Position numbers and translations under genes: made by a program. From UBA8529 sp964390565 (GTDB taxonomy: Bacteria; Bacteroidota; Bacteroidia; Bacteroidales; Tenuifilaceae), in contig CAYMII010000008.1 of NCBI GenBank assembly GCA_964390565.1, positions 1 to 64,000 on the forward strand: a DNA stretch of 64,000 nucleotides, in the 5' to 3' direction. The stretch's first letter is position 1. Each line of letters opens with the position of its first letter. The notes beneath the pieces are model-generated. The model ran no database searches. It worked only from the letters and a program-made list of their open reading frames with translations, and had not been told where the DNA came from. Positions 16,135 to 25,374 of this stretch are shown here, in pieces.

Positions 16135-16929
16135 ATGACCTTAATTCAAGCAATAATTATTGCAATAATCGAGGGGATAACTGAGTTTCTTCCCATTTCA
16201 TCAACAGGGCACATGATCATTGGCCAAAAAATGTTGAACCTTGAAAGTACTGTTTTTGTAAAAGCATTTACTGTATGTATTCAGTTTGGAGCCATTCTTT
16301 CGGTAGTAGTGCTTTATTGGAAACGTTTCTTTCAGAGCCTTGATTTCTATTGGAAGTTATTCATTGCATTTATACCTGCTGCAGTCATAGGTTTTTTGGC
16401 TAGCGACTATATAGACCGTATGCTCGAGAGTGTAACAATAGTTGCTATAATGCTGATTCTTGGAGGATTTTTAATGCTTTTTGTTGACAAATGGTTTAAC
16501 AAACCAGAAGAAAACCAAGAAATAACATGGAAACGATCATTAAGGATTGGATTCTTCCAGTGTATAGCGATGATCCCCGGAGTTTCACGTTCCATGGCTA
16601 CTATTGTAGGTGGAATGACTACAAAACTTACGCGAAAAAATGCTGCTGAATTCTCATTTTTTTTAGCAGTTCCTACAATGGCTGCTGCATCGGGCTACAA
16701 ATTGCTAAAACTAATAATGGATCCTACAAGCGCCAATATACTATCGGAAAACTTAATGACCTTGCTCGTGGGTAATATCGTGGCATTTATAGTTGCCATG
16801 GTTGCCATTAAATTTTTTATTGATTTTCTGACAAAGTATGGTTTCAAAGCATTTGGCTATTATCGCATTGGAGTGGGAGTTATCATTTTGGTATTAATTG
16901 TATTAGGTGTTGATTTAAGCATTATATAA
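16135..16929 (+). CDS. uppP: Undecaprenyl-diphosphatase
   Basis: Membrane phosphatase (BacA family) that recycles undecaprenyl diphosphate for peptidoglycan and glycan synthesis. Motif 1 EGITEFLPISSTGH at residues 14-27 and motif 2 PGVSRSMATIVGG at about 148-160 contain the catalytic Glu/His/Arg/Ser set. 264 aa and about eight helices are normal. It sits 20 bases after rseC and 11 before apbE, in one operon. Confidence 0.96.
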   Translation: MTLIQAIIIAIIEGITEFLPISSTGHMIIGQKMLNLESTVFVKAFTVCIQFGAILSVVVLYWKRFFQSLDFYWKLFIAFIPAAVIGFLASDYIDRMLESVTIVAIMLILGGFLMLFVDKWFNKPEENQEITWKRSLRIGFFQCIAMIPGVSRSMATIVGGMTTKLTRKNAAEFSFFLAVPTMAAASGYKLLKLIMDPTSANILSENLMTLLVGNIVAFIVAMVAIKFFIDFLTKYGFKAFGYYRIGVGVIILVLIVLGVDLSII

Positions 16930-16940
16930 CCAATTGAATT

Positions 16941-17939
16941 ATGAAAACTAAAAACATTTTCTACATTATTTTAATTGCATTGCTAGTCTCATGCAAAAGC
17001 AATAAGAAGGAGATGATTACATACACAGGCTTTACACAAGGCACAACCTTTTCAATAAAATTCTATGATAAAGGCGATGGCCAAAAATTCAAGAATGGAA
17101 TTGATTCCATTTTTAGTGCAATAAATCATACAGCCTCAACCTACGATGAGAACTCAATAATCTCAAAAATAAATAGGAATGAAGATGTTGATCTAAATGA
17201 AGATTTCATAAAAATATTCAACAGATCAATAGAGGTTGCCGATAGCACGAATGGTTGTTTTGATATAACGGTTGGAGATTTAGTTCGTAAGTGGGGTTTT
17301 GGGTTTAAAACCAAAAAATTGCCAACCGATTTTCAGGTTGATAGTTTAATGAAGTTTATTGGTTATAAAAATCTATCCATATCCAATGGCAAGGTTGTGA
17401 AAAAATTCCCCGAAACGAAACTCGATTTTAACGCCATAGCACAAGGCTATACAGTTGATTTGGTGGCTGAATACTTTTTAAGAAATGGGTGCAACAGCTT
17501 TATCGTTGAGATCGGAGGTGAAGTAAGAGCAAGCGGAACGAAAGAAGGGAATAATTCTTGGGTAGTTGGAATTGAAAAACCGGCTCTGAACGATTCATCG
17601 GCACAAATGGTTCAGCATAAAATTCAACTTATAAACAAATCCATATCCACTTCTGGGAATTATAGAAAGTTCTTTATAAAGGATGGTGTAAAATATTCGC
17701 ATACAATCGATCCAAAAACAGGCTACCCTGTTCATCATTCGTTGCTAAGCGTAAGCATTATTGCCGATGATTGCACTACAGCCGATGCTTACTGCACCGC
17801 TTTTATGGTTATGGGAATTGAAAAAGCCAAAGAGTTCCTTATGCTCCATCCGAGTATTGATGCCTACTTTATTTATTCGGATTCAACAAACCAGAATTTG
17901 GAGTACAACACACCGAACTTCTTTAAACATTTGCAATAA
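16941..17939 (+). CDS. apbE: FAD:protein FMN transferase (lipoprotein)
   Basis: Transfers FMN from FAD onto a threonine of target proteins such as RnfG and RnfD. A lipoprotein signal ends at C18 (LLVSC). Family motifs: GTTFSIKFY near the start, the substrate region KLDFNAIAQGYTVD, EIGGEVRASG, and the metal-binding HTIDPKTGYP with DDCTTADAYCTAFMVMG. 332 aa is typical. Its proximity to the rnf operon, on the opposite strand, matches its predicted substrates. Confidence 0.94.
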   Translation: MKTKNIFYIILIALLVSCKSNKKEMITYTGFTQGTTFSIKFYDKGDGQKFKNGIDSIFSAINHTASTYDENSIISKINRNEDVDLNEDFIKIFNRSIEVADSTNGCFDITVGDLVRKWGFGFKTKKLPTDFQVDSLMKFIGYKNLSISNGKVVKKFPETKLDFNAIAQGYTVDLVAEYFLRNGCNSFIVEIGGEVRASGTKEGNNSWVVGIEKPALNDSSAQMVQHKIQLINKSISTSGNYRKFFIKDGVKYSHTIDPKTGYPVHHSLLSVSIIADDCTTADAYCTAFMVMGIEKAKEFLMLHPSIDAYFIYSDSTNQNLEYNTPNFFKHLQ

Positions 17940-18032
17940 TTTCTGGCTCACAAATTGTATTGGATCGTACTATTTTAATAAATTTGATTTTTTACATCAA
18001 ATAGGGAGAGTCCTTTAATAAATCTAAAAACC

Positions 18033-18533
18033 ATGAAAATCAAATCTTTTATTATCCTAAGTTTTCTTTTATCCCTATTTATTTCGGTAGATGCGAATTG
18101 TCTTCACTTTAATAAAAAAAGCAGTATCCCAGTTAATAAGATAAATGAGTTTATCGATACCACAACCAATAAGCCTATTGCTATTAATATTTCCAAAATT
18201 ATTTTATCAGGGAAAGAGGATAAGATAAAAAAGTTTTTCCGCGAAGTTTCTTTAGAACAGCTTGGAAGGAATGACAGCGGAACAATGGTTAAGTCTTTCA
18301 GAAGGCTAAATACTAATGATAAAGTAAGCCGTACAATTTGGATTTTAGAAGTCGTTAAAAATCGGGATGCCGAGTTTAGAAATTATATTTATACTGAATT
18401 TTTAAAGGTGGATTATGGTAAACCATCAATTCTATTGAATCACATGATAAATAACTATTTTGTAAACTATAATGAGGGGGACACTACGCTAACTGACAAG
18501 GTTAGAAAACTTCAAAGAAAGATGAATCGCTAA
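18033..18533 (+). CDS. Exported protein of unknown function
   Basis: A 166-aa protein with a signal peptide (about residues 1-22, cleavage after SVDANC-like region). The mature part is mixed alpha/beta by composition, with no repeated motif, metal site or known family that I recognise. It has 43 bases to the next lipoprotein gene and may be co-transcribed with it. A small inverted repeat TTTGAT-N7-ATCAAA at 17983-18001 lies upstream. Confidence 0.55.
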   Translation: MKIKSFIILSFLLSLFISVDANCLHFNKKSSIPVNKINEFIDTTTNKPIAINISKIILSGKEDKIKKFFREVSLEQLGRNDSGTMVKSFRRLNTNDKVSRTIWILEVVKNRDAEFRNYIYTEFLKVDYGKPSILLNHMINNYFVNYNEGDTTLTDKVRKLQRKMNR

Positions 18534-18576
18534 TTTTAAAATTTTAAATAACTATAAATCAAATAATTCTACTACT

Positions 18577-18948
18577 ATGAAAAGGTTAATTGTTTGCTTG
18601 TTTACATGTATCTCGATTTCTCTAATTTTTAACTCTTGTAAAAAAGAGGAAGAATCGTTTGATCAAACACTCCTTATTGGTACATGGAAATTGGTAACTC
18701 CTGATGGGGACGAATTCTATCATTATAAAAGTGGTGGTACAGGTGTTTACTGGTATACTGGTATAATTGAGTCCGAAGGTCGGTCATACACATGGACTCT
18801 AGAAAAAGCAGACTTGACCTTAATACACCAAGGTGATGGGGGGATATCAGTTCCAGAGTATTTTACAGTTACTGAACTCACTTCAAGTTCATTTAAATAC
18901 AAGGACAATTTCGGGGATTCCTATTCGCTAACTAAGATTAGCAAATAA
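18577..18948 (+). CDS. Lipocalin-like lipoprotein
   Basis: A 123-aa lipoprotein with lipobox cysteine C21 (FNSC) followed by KKEEE. The mature domain starts LLIGTWKLV, the beginning of Bacteroidota lipocalin-like domains, and continues with beta-rich segments ending TVTELTSSSFKYKD and YSLTKI. Ligand unknown. Probably tethered at the outer membrane. Confidence 0.7.
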   Translation: MKRLIVCLFTCISISLIFNSCKKEEESFDQTLLIGTWKLVTPDGDEFYHYKSGGTGVYWYTGIIESEGRSYTWTLEKADLTLIHQGDGGISVPEYFTVTELTSSSFKYKDNFGDSYSLTKISK

Positions 18949-18973
18949 ATAATCAAAATATCCTTAATAAAAG

Positions 18974-18996
18974 TCCTTACAAAGTATTTGTAAGGA
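18974..18996 (+). terminator. Hairpin after the lipocalin-like gene
   Basis: TCCTTACAAA, loop GTA, TTTGTAAGGA: perfect 10-bp stem 25 bases after the stop. Only a weak T tract (TCTTGT) follows, so terminator function is likely but not certain. Confidence 0.55.
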
Positions 18997-19086
18997 TCTT
19001 GTAACTATAATTTCAATTCATGATTTTAGGTGTAATTGTTAAAGGCATTTATAACTAATTATTTACAATTTTTTAAAAGCATAACA

Positions 19087-22000
19087 ATGTCAAAGAAAAA
19101 AGTTTTCAAAAGGATTGGGATTGCATTTGCAATATTGTTTCTTCTTTTAATAACAACAATTAGCATTGCAATATGGTTTGTATTTACACCTGAAAGGCTA
19201 ACTCCATTTGTCCGAAAACAAATTGCAAAAACAATTACATGTAAATCGGAATTACGCGAAGTTGAACTTACCTTCTTTAGCACGTTCCCAAGATTCGGCC
19301 TGAAGATGAGCGATTTTACCCTTGTTAATCCGATGAAAGGTGCGCAATCCGACACTCTTTTAAGAACTCAAAAACTTGTTGGCGTTGTTGATGTTGGAGC
19401 CTGGTGGAAACGCGATGAGCTTGTATTGACCGACTTACAACTCGCCAATGGGGTTATAAACACTTATATTGATAGCCTTGGCCATGCCAACTTCGACATT
19501 ACAGTACCAGATACTATTCCCGTTAAGCCCGATACAGCAAAATCGGAAATTCCTTTTAAACTTATCGATATAAGAAATGTAGAGCTAAAAAACATATCGT
19601 TGTCATACAACGATAAATCGCAAAAAATGCTAGCCGATATCAAACAACTTGAGGTTAAATTTAATGGCAAGCTGATTTCTGACACGCTGAACATGAATTT
19701 GAACGTGAACGATTGCATTTTATCGTTCAACTACGATGGTGAGCAATACTTTAAAAACACTTCGATTAAGTTTAAGTCCCCAGCAAAGTTTGTTATATCA
19801 AGAATGCTAATGGAGTTTGGCGATTCTCAAGCTTCAATAAACGATATAAACCTTGCATTCAGCGGAACAGTTGAAAATGATTCGAAGAATAATCGCATAA
19901 ATACCAACATCACTTATAAAACTGAGAAATTCCCTATCCCAAGCGCGTTGGCGCTTATTCCTCCCTCCTATCAATCATATCTAGAGGGAGTTGATCTAAA
20001 AGGAATTGCATCATCAGATGGGAAAATCACAGGATTTTATTGTGATACGGTTATGCCCTTAATGGATTTGCATGTTGTAATGCACGAAGGCGATCTAAAG
20101 TATGTCAGTTTTCCACTTCCTTTAAGCAATATGAAAGGTGATTTTACCTTCTACTCCGATATTACTCACGATGATATCACCTATTTCAGAATCAATCAGT
20201 TTAGCGCAAATACTCCAAAATCCACATTGGGAACAAAAGGTATTATTAACCACTTGTTCTCTGATATCTATATGGATTTAACATCCAATGCAAATCTTAC
20301 CCTTTCTGAATTTGCACCAATGATTCCTGCCGATTTAAAGATGAAAGTGAATGGAAATGCCTCGGGTCAGGTTCGAACTGCTTTCTCCATGTCACAAATG
20401 GAAAAGATGCTAATCGATAGGATGATTATTGCGGGTTCAGTTACCGTCACGAACTTCGATGTAGTTTACGATAGCATCTACATGAAGACCAATAAATCTA
20501 CGGTTGACTTTTCGATGCCAAACACAAATAAATCAAATAAAATATCAAGGTTTCTTGGAACAAAGATTAGCACCAACGATCTTGAAGCAGGAACCATAAA
20601 TGGCTATAAAGCATTTCTGAGAAATGCCCTTATAAATCTCGAGACATCCAATGTAATGGACACAACCAGATTACCTGATGTCGCCTGCTCGTTTACACTC
20701 GACACGCTTTCGGCAAGCATGGATACCATGACAGTTGGATTACTCAAGTCAACAGGAAACCTTACTATGTATTCGTCCAAAGGACCTCAAAAACAGGATA
20801 GAATTTTACTTGATTATAGCAACAGTAAAATGGCTGCAAGCATGGGTAAAAACATGCATGTTCAAATGAATAAATCTAACCTTAATGCCGATGTAACCAA
20901 TTTTATGGCTACACCAAACATTAAGATTGAATATGCTGGAAACAACCTAGTCATGCGTATGGATACGAACACTGTAAAAATGGACGAAGGCCAAGTATCT
21001 GCAGATGTTGTGGACTATTCAACAAAGCCTAAAATTAAATTTGCTTACTCTGGTAAAAACCTAGATATTCAATCGGGTCAAAGTCATAGCGTAAATGTGA
21101 GTAAAATCAAAATGAATTCCGATATTACCAATGACCCAACTCAAAAAGATATCTTCTTGCAATGGATTGCAAAAGGATTTTTAGATATGGAGCAAGGAAT
21201 AATAACTACTACGCTGCTTAATGACACTATCAAGATTCCATCAATAAAAATGGATTTTGATCCTCAAACGTTTAACATTAAAGAGAGCACATTAAAGATT
21301 GATAAATCGGACTTTAGCCTATCGGGAAGGCTCAGCAATATCCAATCGTATATTAAGAAAGATTCATTATTGCGAGGGAATTTCAACTTTGTATCGAATC
21401 AAACCGATGTTCTTAAATTAATGAATCTAACAAGTGGTTTAGGAAGTGAGCCATCTGATTCAATTTCTCAGGCCACAAGCGATACAACACTTTCTTCTGC
21501 ATTTATGGTTCCAAAAGGGGTCGACTTTTTGCTTCATACAAGTATAACCAAAGTTCTTTTTGGGAATGAAATAGCCAAAGACATAAGTGGCGATGTGCGT
21601 TTAAAGGATGGTATTCTTGTTCTCGACGATCTTCTTTTTACAACGCCTGCATCAAAAATGCAGCTAACATTAATGTATAAAACTCCTCGAAAGAACCATT
21701 TATTTGCGTTCTTCGATTATCACATGCTAGATGTTGAGATAGAATCATTAATCAAGATGTTCCCAATCGTTGACTCAATTATGCCTATGCTTCGCTCATT
21801 TAAAGGCAAAGGTGAATTCCACATGGCTGCTGAAACCTATCTCGATTCAATGTATAATCCTAAAGTACCATCAATACTGGGCTCTGCGTCAATCAAAGGA
21901 AATAATCTAGTACTTATGGATGGGGAAACCTTTACCGAAATATCCAAAAAGATGCTATTCAATAAAAAGGCTGAAAATAAAGTTGATAGCATATCGGCAG

Positions 22001-22311
22001 AATTTACACTAATCAAAAGAAAGATTGATATCTACCCTTTTATGATTGTTATGGATAAATATAAAGCAGTTATAGCAGGTAGACATAATATGGATATGAG
22101 TTTTGACTACAATATTTCTTTACTAGAAAGTCCTCTACCATTCAGAATTTGTGTAGATATTAAAGGAACAATGGATGATCTTAAATTCAAGCCTATTAAA
22201 TGCAAGTATCGAGATCTTAATCGGCCTACATCAAGAATGGTGCTACAAAATAAACAACTGGAGTTACGAAAGCTAATTAGAGAATCGCTTTTGAAGAATG
22301 TAAAGAAATAG
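19087..22311 (+). CDS. AsmA-like inner-membrane protein
   Basis: A 1074-aa protein of the AsmA/TamB-like group, bridge-type proteins linked to lipid transport and outer-membrane assembly. One N-terminal membrane helix (about 9-32) is followed by a long, beta-rich periplasmic body with repeated short strands (DIRNVELKNISLSY, LEVKF, NDINLAFSG) and a C-terminal AsmA-like domain ending in IKGTMDDLKFKPIKC. The start is ATG 19087 (MSKKKVFKRIG); the upstream TTG at 19036 adds a non-conserved stretch. It stands alone between two terminators. Confidence 0.85.
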   Translation: MSKKKVFKRIGIAFAILFLLLITTISIAIWFVFTPERLTPFVRKQIAKTITCKSELREVELTFFSTFPRFGLKMSDFTLVNPMKGAQSDTLLRTQKLVGVVDVGAWWKRDELVLTDLQLANGVINTYIDSLGHANFDITVPDTIPVKPDTAKSEIPFKLIDIRNVELKNISLSYNDKSQKMLADIKQLEVKFNGKLISDTLNMNLNVNDCILSFNYDGEQYFKNTSIKFKSPAKFVISRMLMEFGDSQASINDINLAFSGTVENDSKNNRINTNITYKTEKFPIPSALALIPPSYQSYLEGVDLKGIASSDGKITGFYCDTVMPLMDLHVVMHEGDLKYVSFPLPLSNMKGDFTFYSDITHDDITYFRINQFSANTPKSTLGTKGIINHLFSDIYMDLTSNANLTLSEFAPMIPADLKMKVNGNASGQVRTAFSMSQMEKMLIDRMIIAGSVTVTNFDVVYDSIYMKTNKSTVDFSMPNTNKSNKISRFLGTKISTNDLEAGTINGYKAFLRNALINLETSNVMDTTRLPDVACSFTLDTLSASMDTMTVGLLKSTGNLTMYSSKGPQKQDRILLDYSNSKMAASMGKNMHVQMNKSNLNADVTNFMATPNIKIEYAGNNLVMRMDTNTVKMDEGQVSADVVDYSTKPKIKFAYSGKNLDIQSGQSHSVNVSKIKMNSDITNDPTQKDIFLQWIAKGFLDMEQGIITTTLLNDTIKIPSIKMDFDPQTFNIKESTLKIDKSDFSLSGRLSNIQSYIKKDSLLRGNFNFVSNQTDVLKLMNLTSGLGSEPSDSISQATSDTTLSSAFMVPKGVDFLLHTSITKVLFGNEIAKDISGDVRLKDGILVLDDLLFTTPASKMQLTLMYKTPRKNHLFAFFDYHMLDVEIESLIKMFPIVDSIMPMLRSFKGKGEFHMAAETYLDSMYNPKVPSILGSASIKGNNLVLMDGETFTEISKKMLFNKKAENKVDSISAEFTLIKRKIDIYPFMIVMDKYKAVIAGRHNMDMSFDYNISLLESPLPFRICVDIKGTMDDLKFKPIKCKYRDLNRPTSRMVLQNKQLELRKLIRESLLKNVKK

Positions 22312-22334
22312 TAAAACACAAATCGATAAAAAGT

Positions 22335-22360
22335 AAAAGCCTGCATTTCTGCAGGCTTTT
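22335..22360. terminator. Bidirectional terminator between asmA-like and fhs
   Basis: AAAAGCCTGCA, loop TTTC, TGCAGGCTTTT: perfect 11-bp stem flanked by A and T runs, between two convergent genes. Confidence 0.93.
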
Positions 22361-22377
22361 CTTATGACTGAGAAATA

Positions 22378-24048
22378 TTAGAACAATCCTGTAATTACAC
22401 CATGCTCGTCAATATCAATCTTTTCGGCGGCAGGCTTGGTTGGCAAGCCAGGCATACGCATTATTGTTCCTGCAATTGGAACAATAAAACCTGCACCCGA
22501 TGATAGTTCTACCTCACGAATTTTAACTGTAAAGCCTCTTGGTCTGCCCTTTTTATACTGGTCATCAGAAAGCGATTTTTGAGTTTTGGCAATGCAAACC
22601 GCAAGGTTTCCTAAGCCTAACTTCTCAATTTTTTCGATTTGCTGCTTAGCTTGAACTGTATACTCAACATGATCCGCACCATACATTTTCGTGCAGATAG
22701 TTTCAATCTTTTTCTCGAACGACCACGATAAATCGTACAATGGTTTAAAGCAATCGGTGCAATTGTTAACCGCCTCAACAATCTTATTTGCCAAATCGAT
22801 TGCCCCCTCGCCACCTTTCGCCCACGACTCGTTTAGCGCTACAACAACATTTTGCTCTTCGCAATGCTTTGTAAGTATTTCAATCTCAGCAACAGTGTCT
22901 GTATCGAATCGGTTAATGGCAATAACGGGTCTAAACCCAAAGAACTTCATGTTCTCGATATGCTTGTCGAGGTTCTCAAAACCTTTTTGAAGTGCCGCCA
23001 AATCCTCGTTCTGTAAAGTTGATAGCTTTGCCCCACCATGATATTTTAACGCACGAATTGTTGCAACAATAACAACCGCATTGGTTTTTAGGTTTCCAAA
23101 CTGCGATTTGATGTCAAAAAATTTCTCAGCCCCTAATTCACTTGCAAAACCAGCCTCGGTTACAACATAATCGCTTAGCGATAATCCCATTTTAGTAGCA
23201 ATTATCGAATTGGTACCTTGAGCAATATTTGCAAATGGTCCACCATGTATAATTGCTGGAGTTCCCTCTAATGTTTGAACAAGGTTAGGCATAATTGCAT
23301 CTTTCAATAACACAGCCATTGCGCCTTGCGCATTCAAATCACGAGCGAAAATGGGTTTATCATCATAAGTATACCCAATAAAAATATTACCAAGCCTTTG
23401 CTTTAAATCCATTAAATCCTTCGATACGCAAAGTGTTGCCATCACCTCAGAAGCTGCAGTAATATTGAATCCTGACTCACGAGGCACACCCTCTTTGGGG
23501 CCTCCAAGGCCAATGATGATATCCCTTAAAGCCCTTTCGTTCATATCAATTACACGCTTCCACTCCACAGTTCTAGGATCGATCCCAAGATTCCCCTCTT
23601 TAAGCTGGATGTTATTATCGATTAAAGCAGCCAAAAGGTTGTGAGCTTTCTCAACTGCCGATAAATCGCCAGTAAAATGCAGGTTAATATCTTCCATTGG
23701 GATAACCTGTGAGAAACCACCACCTGCAGCACCGCCTTTTATACCAAATACGGGACCTAAAGAAGGTTCGCGAAGAACGACGGTAGTTTTTTTACCAATC
23801 CTGTTAAGTGCTTGTGTTAACCCAATTGATGTTGTTGTTTTTCCCTCACCTGCAGGAGTTGGTGTGATTGCTGTTACCAGAATTAATTTTGCTCTTTTAA
23901 CTTTTTCCTCATCGATAAAACGAAGAGGTATCTTTGCCTTGTATTTTCCGTAAAGTTCTAACTCATCCTGAGGTAAACCAAGTTTTTCGGCTATCTCAAC
24001 AATAGGTTTCATTTTTGTGCTTTGAGCAATTTCAATGTCTGATTTCAT
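22378..24048 (-). CDS. fhs: Formate-tetrahydrofolate ligase
   Basis: ATP-dependent synthesis of 10-formyl-tetrahydrofolate from formate. The 556-aa length is typical. The P-loop-like TPAGEGKTTTSIGL at about 62-75, LREPSLGPVFGIKGGAAGGG and the C-terminal GFIVPIAGTIMRMPGLP are diagnostic. Together with gcvP at the window's end it suggests active one-carbon metabolism. It is monocistronic by spacing (97-bp upstream gap, terminator downstream). Confidence 0.97.
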   Translation of the reverse strand: MKSDIEIAQSTKMKPIVEIAEKLGLPQDELELYGKYKAKIPLRFIDEEKVKRAKLILVTAITPTPAGEGKTTTSIGLTQALNRIGKKTTVVLREPSLGPVFGIKGGAAGGGFSQVIPMEDINLHFTGDLSAVEKAHNLLAALIDNNIQLKEGNLGIDPRTVEWKRVIDMNERALRDIIIGLGGPKEGVPRESGFNITAASEVMATLCVSKDLMDLKQRLGNIFIGYTYDDKPIFARDLNAQGAMAVLLKDAIMPNLVQTLEGTPAIIHGGPFANIAQGTNSIIATKMGLSLSDYVVTEAGFASELGAEKFFDIKSQFGNLKTNAVVIVATIRALKYHGGAKLSTLQNEDLAALQKGFENLDKHIENMKFFGFRPVIAINRFDTDTVAEIEILTKHCEEQNVVVALNESWAKGGEGAIDLANKIVEAVNNCTDCFKPLYDLSWSFEKKIETICTKMYGADHVEYTVQAKQQIEKIEKLGLGNLAVCIAKTQKSLSDDQYKKGRPRGFTVKIREVELSSGAGFIVPIAGTIMRMPGLPTKPAAEKIDIDEHGVITGLF

Positions 24049-24145
24049 ACAATTAGTTTTAAAAATTAGTAATGACTAAATCGTTGAAATATTTAGCTAA
24101 TACATTAAACAACCAATCTTGATAATAGCTCACTCAACAATTAAA

Positions 24146-25150
24146 TTAAGGCCGATATCGAGAGTTATTCAGTATTTTCTGATAATTCCGTTCCATCATC
24201 ATTTTTTGGAATGAAGTTTCCTTATTGTTTTCTAGATATGCATTTACAATTTTGTATCCTAGCCAAACAATTGCCCTGCCTGGCGATTCTTGTGAGAAAC
24301 CAGAAGTGAATGGTGCATCGTTGATGCACTTATTTATTACAAATGAATCAGAGGTGAATAGCATCTTATTCTCAATGAGGTATGTCCAAATATGCTCTTC
24401 ATTCTTTTCGCACCATTTCATCTGATTGGGTGAAAAACCAAATATCAGGCTATCAGGCTGATCGGGAAGCATCTTTTTGGTGAAATACATCAACTTTCCC
24501 TCGTATATCATATTGCTAACAAGGTTATCGATAGAATCATTAAAGGCAAACTCGCCAATAGCCCAAGCCCTCATACAATCAGATGAGATCTTGCTTGGTT
24601 TCATGTCGTTTATCGAATACTTTGGAATTCCCAATCGAGGATAGTTCTCGTAATCGATACCCAAATACCTATCGAGTCCGATGCCAAGCAAACCATCTGC
24701 AAGCACAGTTGACTGGTTAAAGCCCGAAACAAAAGAGTAAACCACTGGTATAGGTCTATTGGGAAAATAGAAGTGAAATCGTTTAAATGCATCTGTAAAC
24801 TCTGCATTGAGGGCATCTAGATTGGGAAATACTTGTTGTACCTTACTGTAAGTTTCTGAAACCATTCTATCTGTAATAAAACTCTCTAAATATTTTGAAT
24901 ACTCTGCATCCTCAACTTTTCCTATACCAATTACCTTCTCTCCAAAGAGGTTGAAGAAATCTCCGTATTTGTTTGACAACTCAGGAATTACATATTTTAT
25001 GCTATCAGAATCAACAGAGAAAAGATCTTTATCGAATCGTTTAATATCAACCTTTACATTGATCTTACTTAAATCAATATTGTCCTTATTGCTATTGCAA
25101 GCCGAAAATACAACTGCAACAAAAAGTATGTACAAACCAAACTTCCTCAT
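24146..25150 (-). CDS. gldB: GldB-like gliding-motility lipoprotein
   Basis: A 334-aa lipoprotein with lipobox cysteine C18 (FSACNS). Mature region matches my recall of GldB: VDIKRFDKDLF, a YGDFFNLFGEKVIGIG segment and a C-terminal PGRAIVWLGYKIVNAY. GldB is required for gliding in Flavobacterium but homologues occur in non-gliding Bacteroidota, so motility is not implied. It fits with the T9SS cargo at 51379. A -7 element stands 30 bases upstream. Confidence 0.8.
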   Translation of the reverse strand: MRKFGLYILFVAVVFSACNSNKDNIDLSKINVKVDIKRFDKDLFSVDSDSIKYVIPELSNKYGDFFNLFGEKVIGIGKVEDAEYSKYLESFITDRMVSETYSKVQQVFPNLDALNAEFTDAFKRFHFYFPNRPIPVVYSFVSGFNQSTVLADGLLGIGLDRYLGIDYENYPRLGIPKYSINDMKPSKISSDCMRAWAIGEFAFNDSIDNLVSNMIYEGKLMYFTKKMLPDQPDSLIFGFSPNQMKWCEKNEEHIWTYLIENKMLFTSDSFVINKCINDAPFTSGFSQESPGRAIVWLGYKIVNAYLENNKETSFQKMMMERNYQKILNNSRYRP

Positions 25151-25179
25151 ATAACTGCGATGATTTAATCAATATACAA

Positions 25180-25187
25180 CAAAGATA
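25180..25187 (-). promoter_or_regulatory. -7 promoter element for gldB
   Basis: Minus-strand TATCTTTG matches TAnnTTTG; the ATG of gldB begins 30 bases downstream. Confidence 0.5.
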
Positions 25188-25205
25188 AAGAATATAAATT
25201 GTGAT

Positions 25206-25230
25206 GGTTAAGATTAAGGTTAAGGTTAAG
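25206..25230. repeat. Short tandem hexamer repeat GRTTAA
   Basis: GGTTAA GATTAA GGTTAA GGTTAA G: four head-to-tail hexamers, one with a single change, in the divergent gap between gldB and dnaB, just upstream of the gldB -7 element. Confidence 0.8.
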
Positions 25231-25350
25231 AAAAATTAAGAGATATAAATTAGAATTTCTAGAATTGCGATTAAATCATTATTTGATAGATTTTTTTATC
25301 ATTGTTAATAATCTTTGTAAAAAAAAGGGGTTAAATCCAAAGTTCAATTC

Positions 25351-25358
25351 TACTTTTG
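25351..25358 (+). promoter_or_regulatory. -7 promoter element for dnaB
   Basis: TACTTTTG, 16 bases before the dnaB ATG; a very short leader (about 10 bases) would result. No TTTG at the expected -33 distance. Confidence 0.5.
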
Positions 25359-25374
25359 TGGTAAAGAATAAGAT

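Noticed and set aside
25206..25230. Telomere-like or CRISPR-like array
   Set aside because: Only four hexamers with no spacers; a simple microsatellite.
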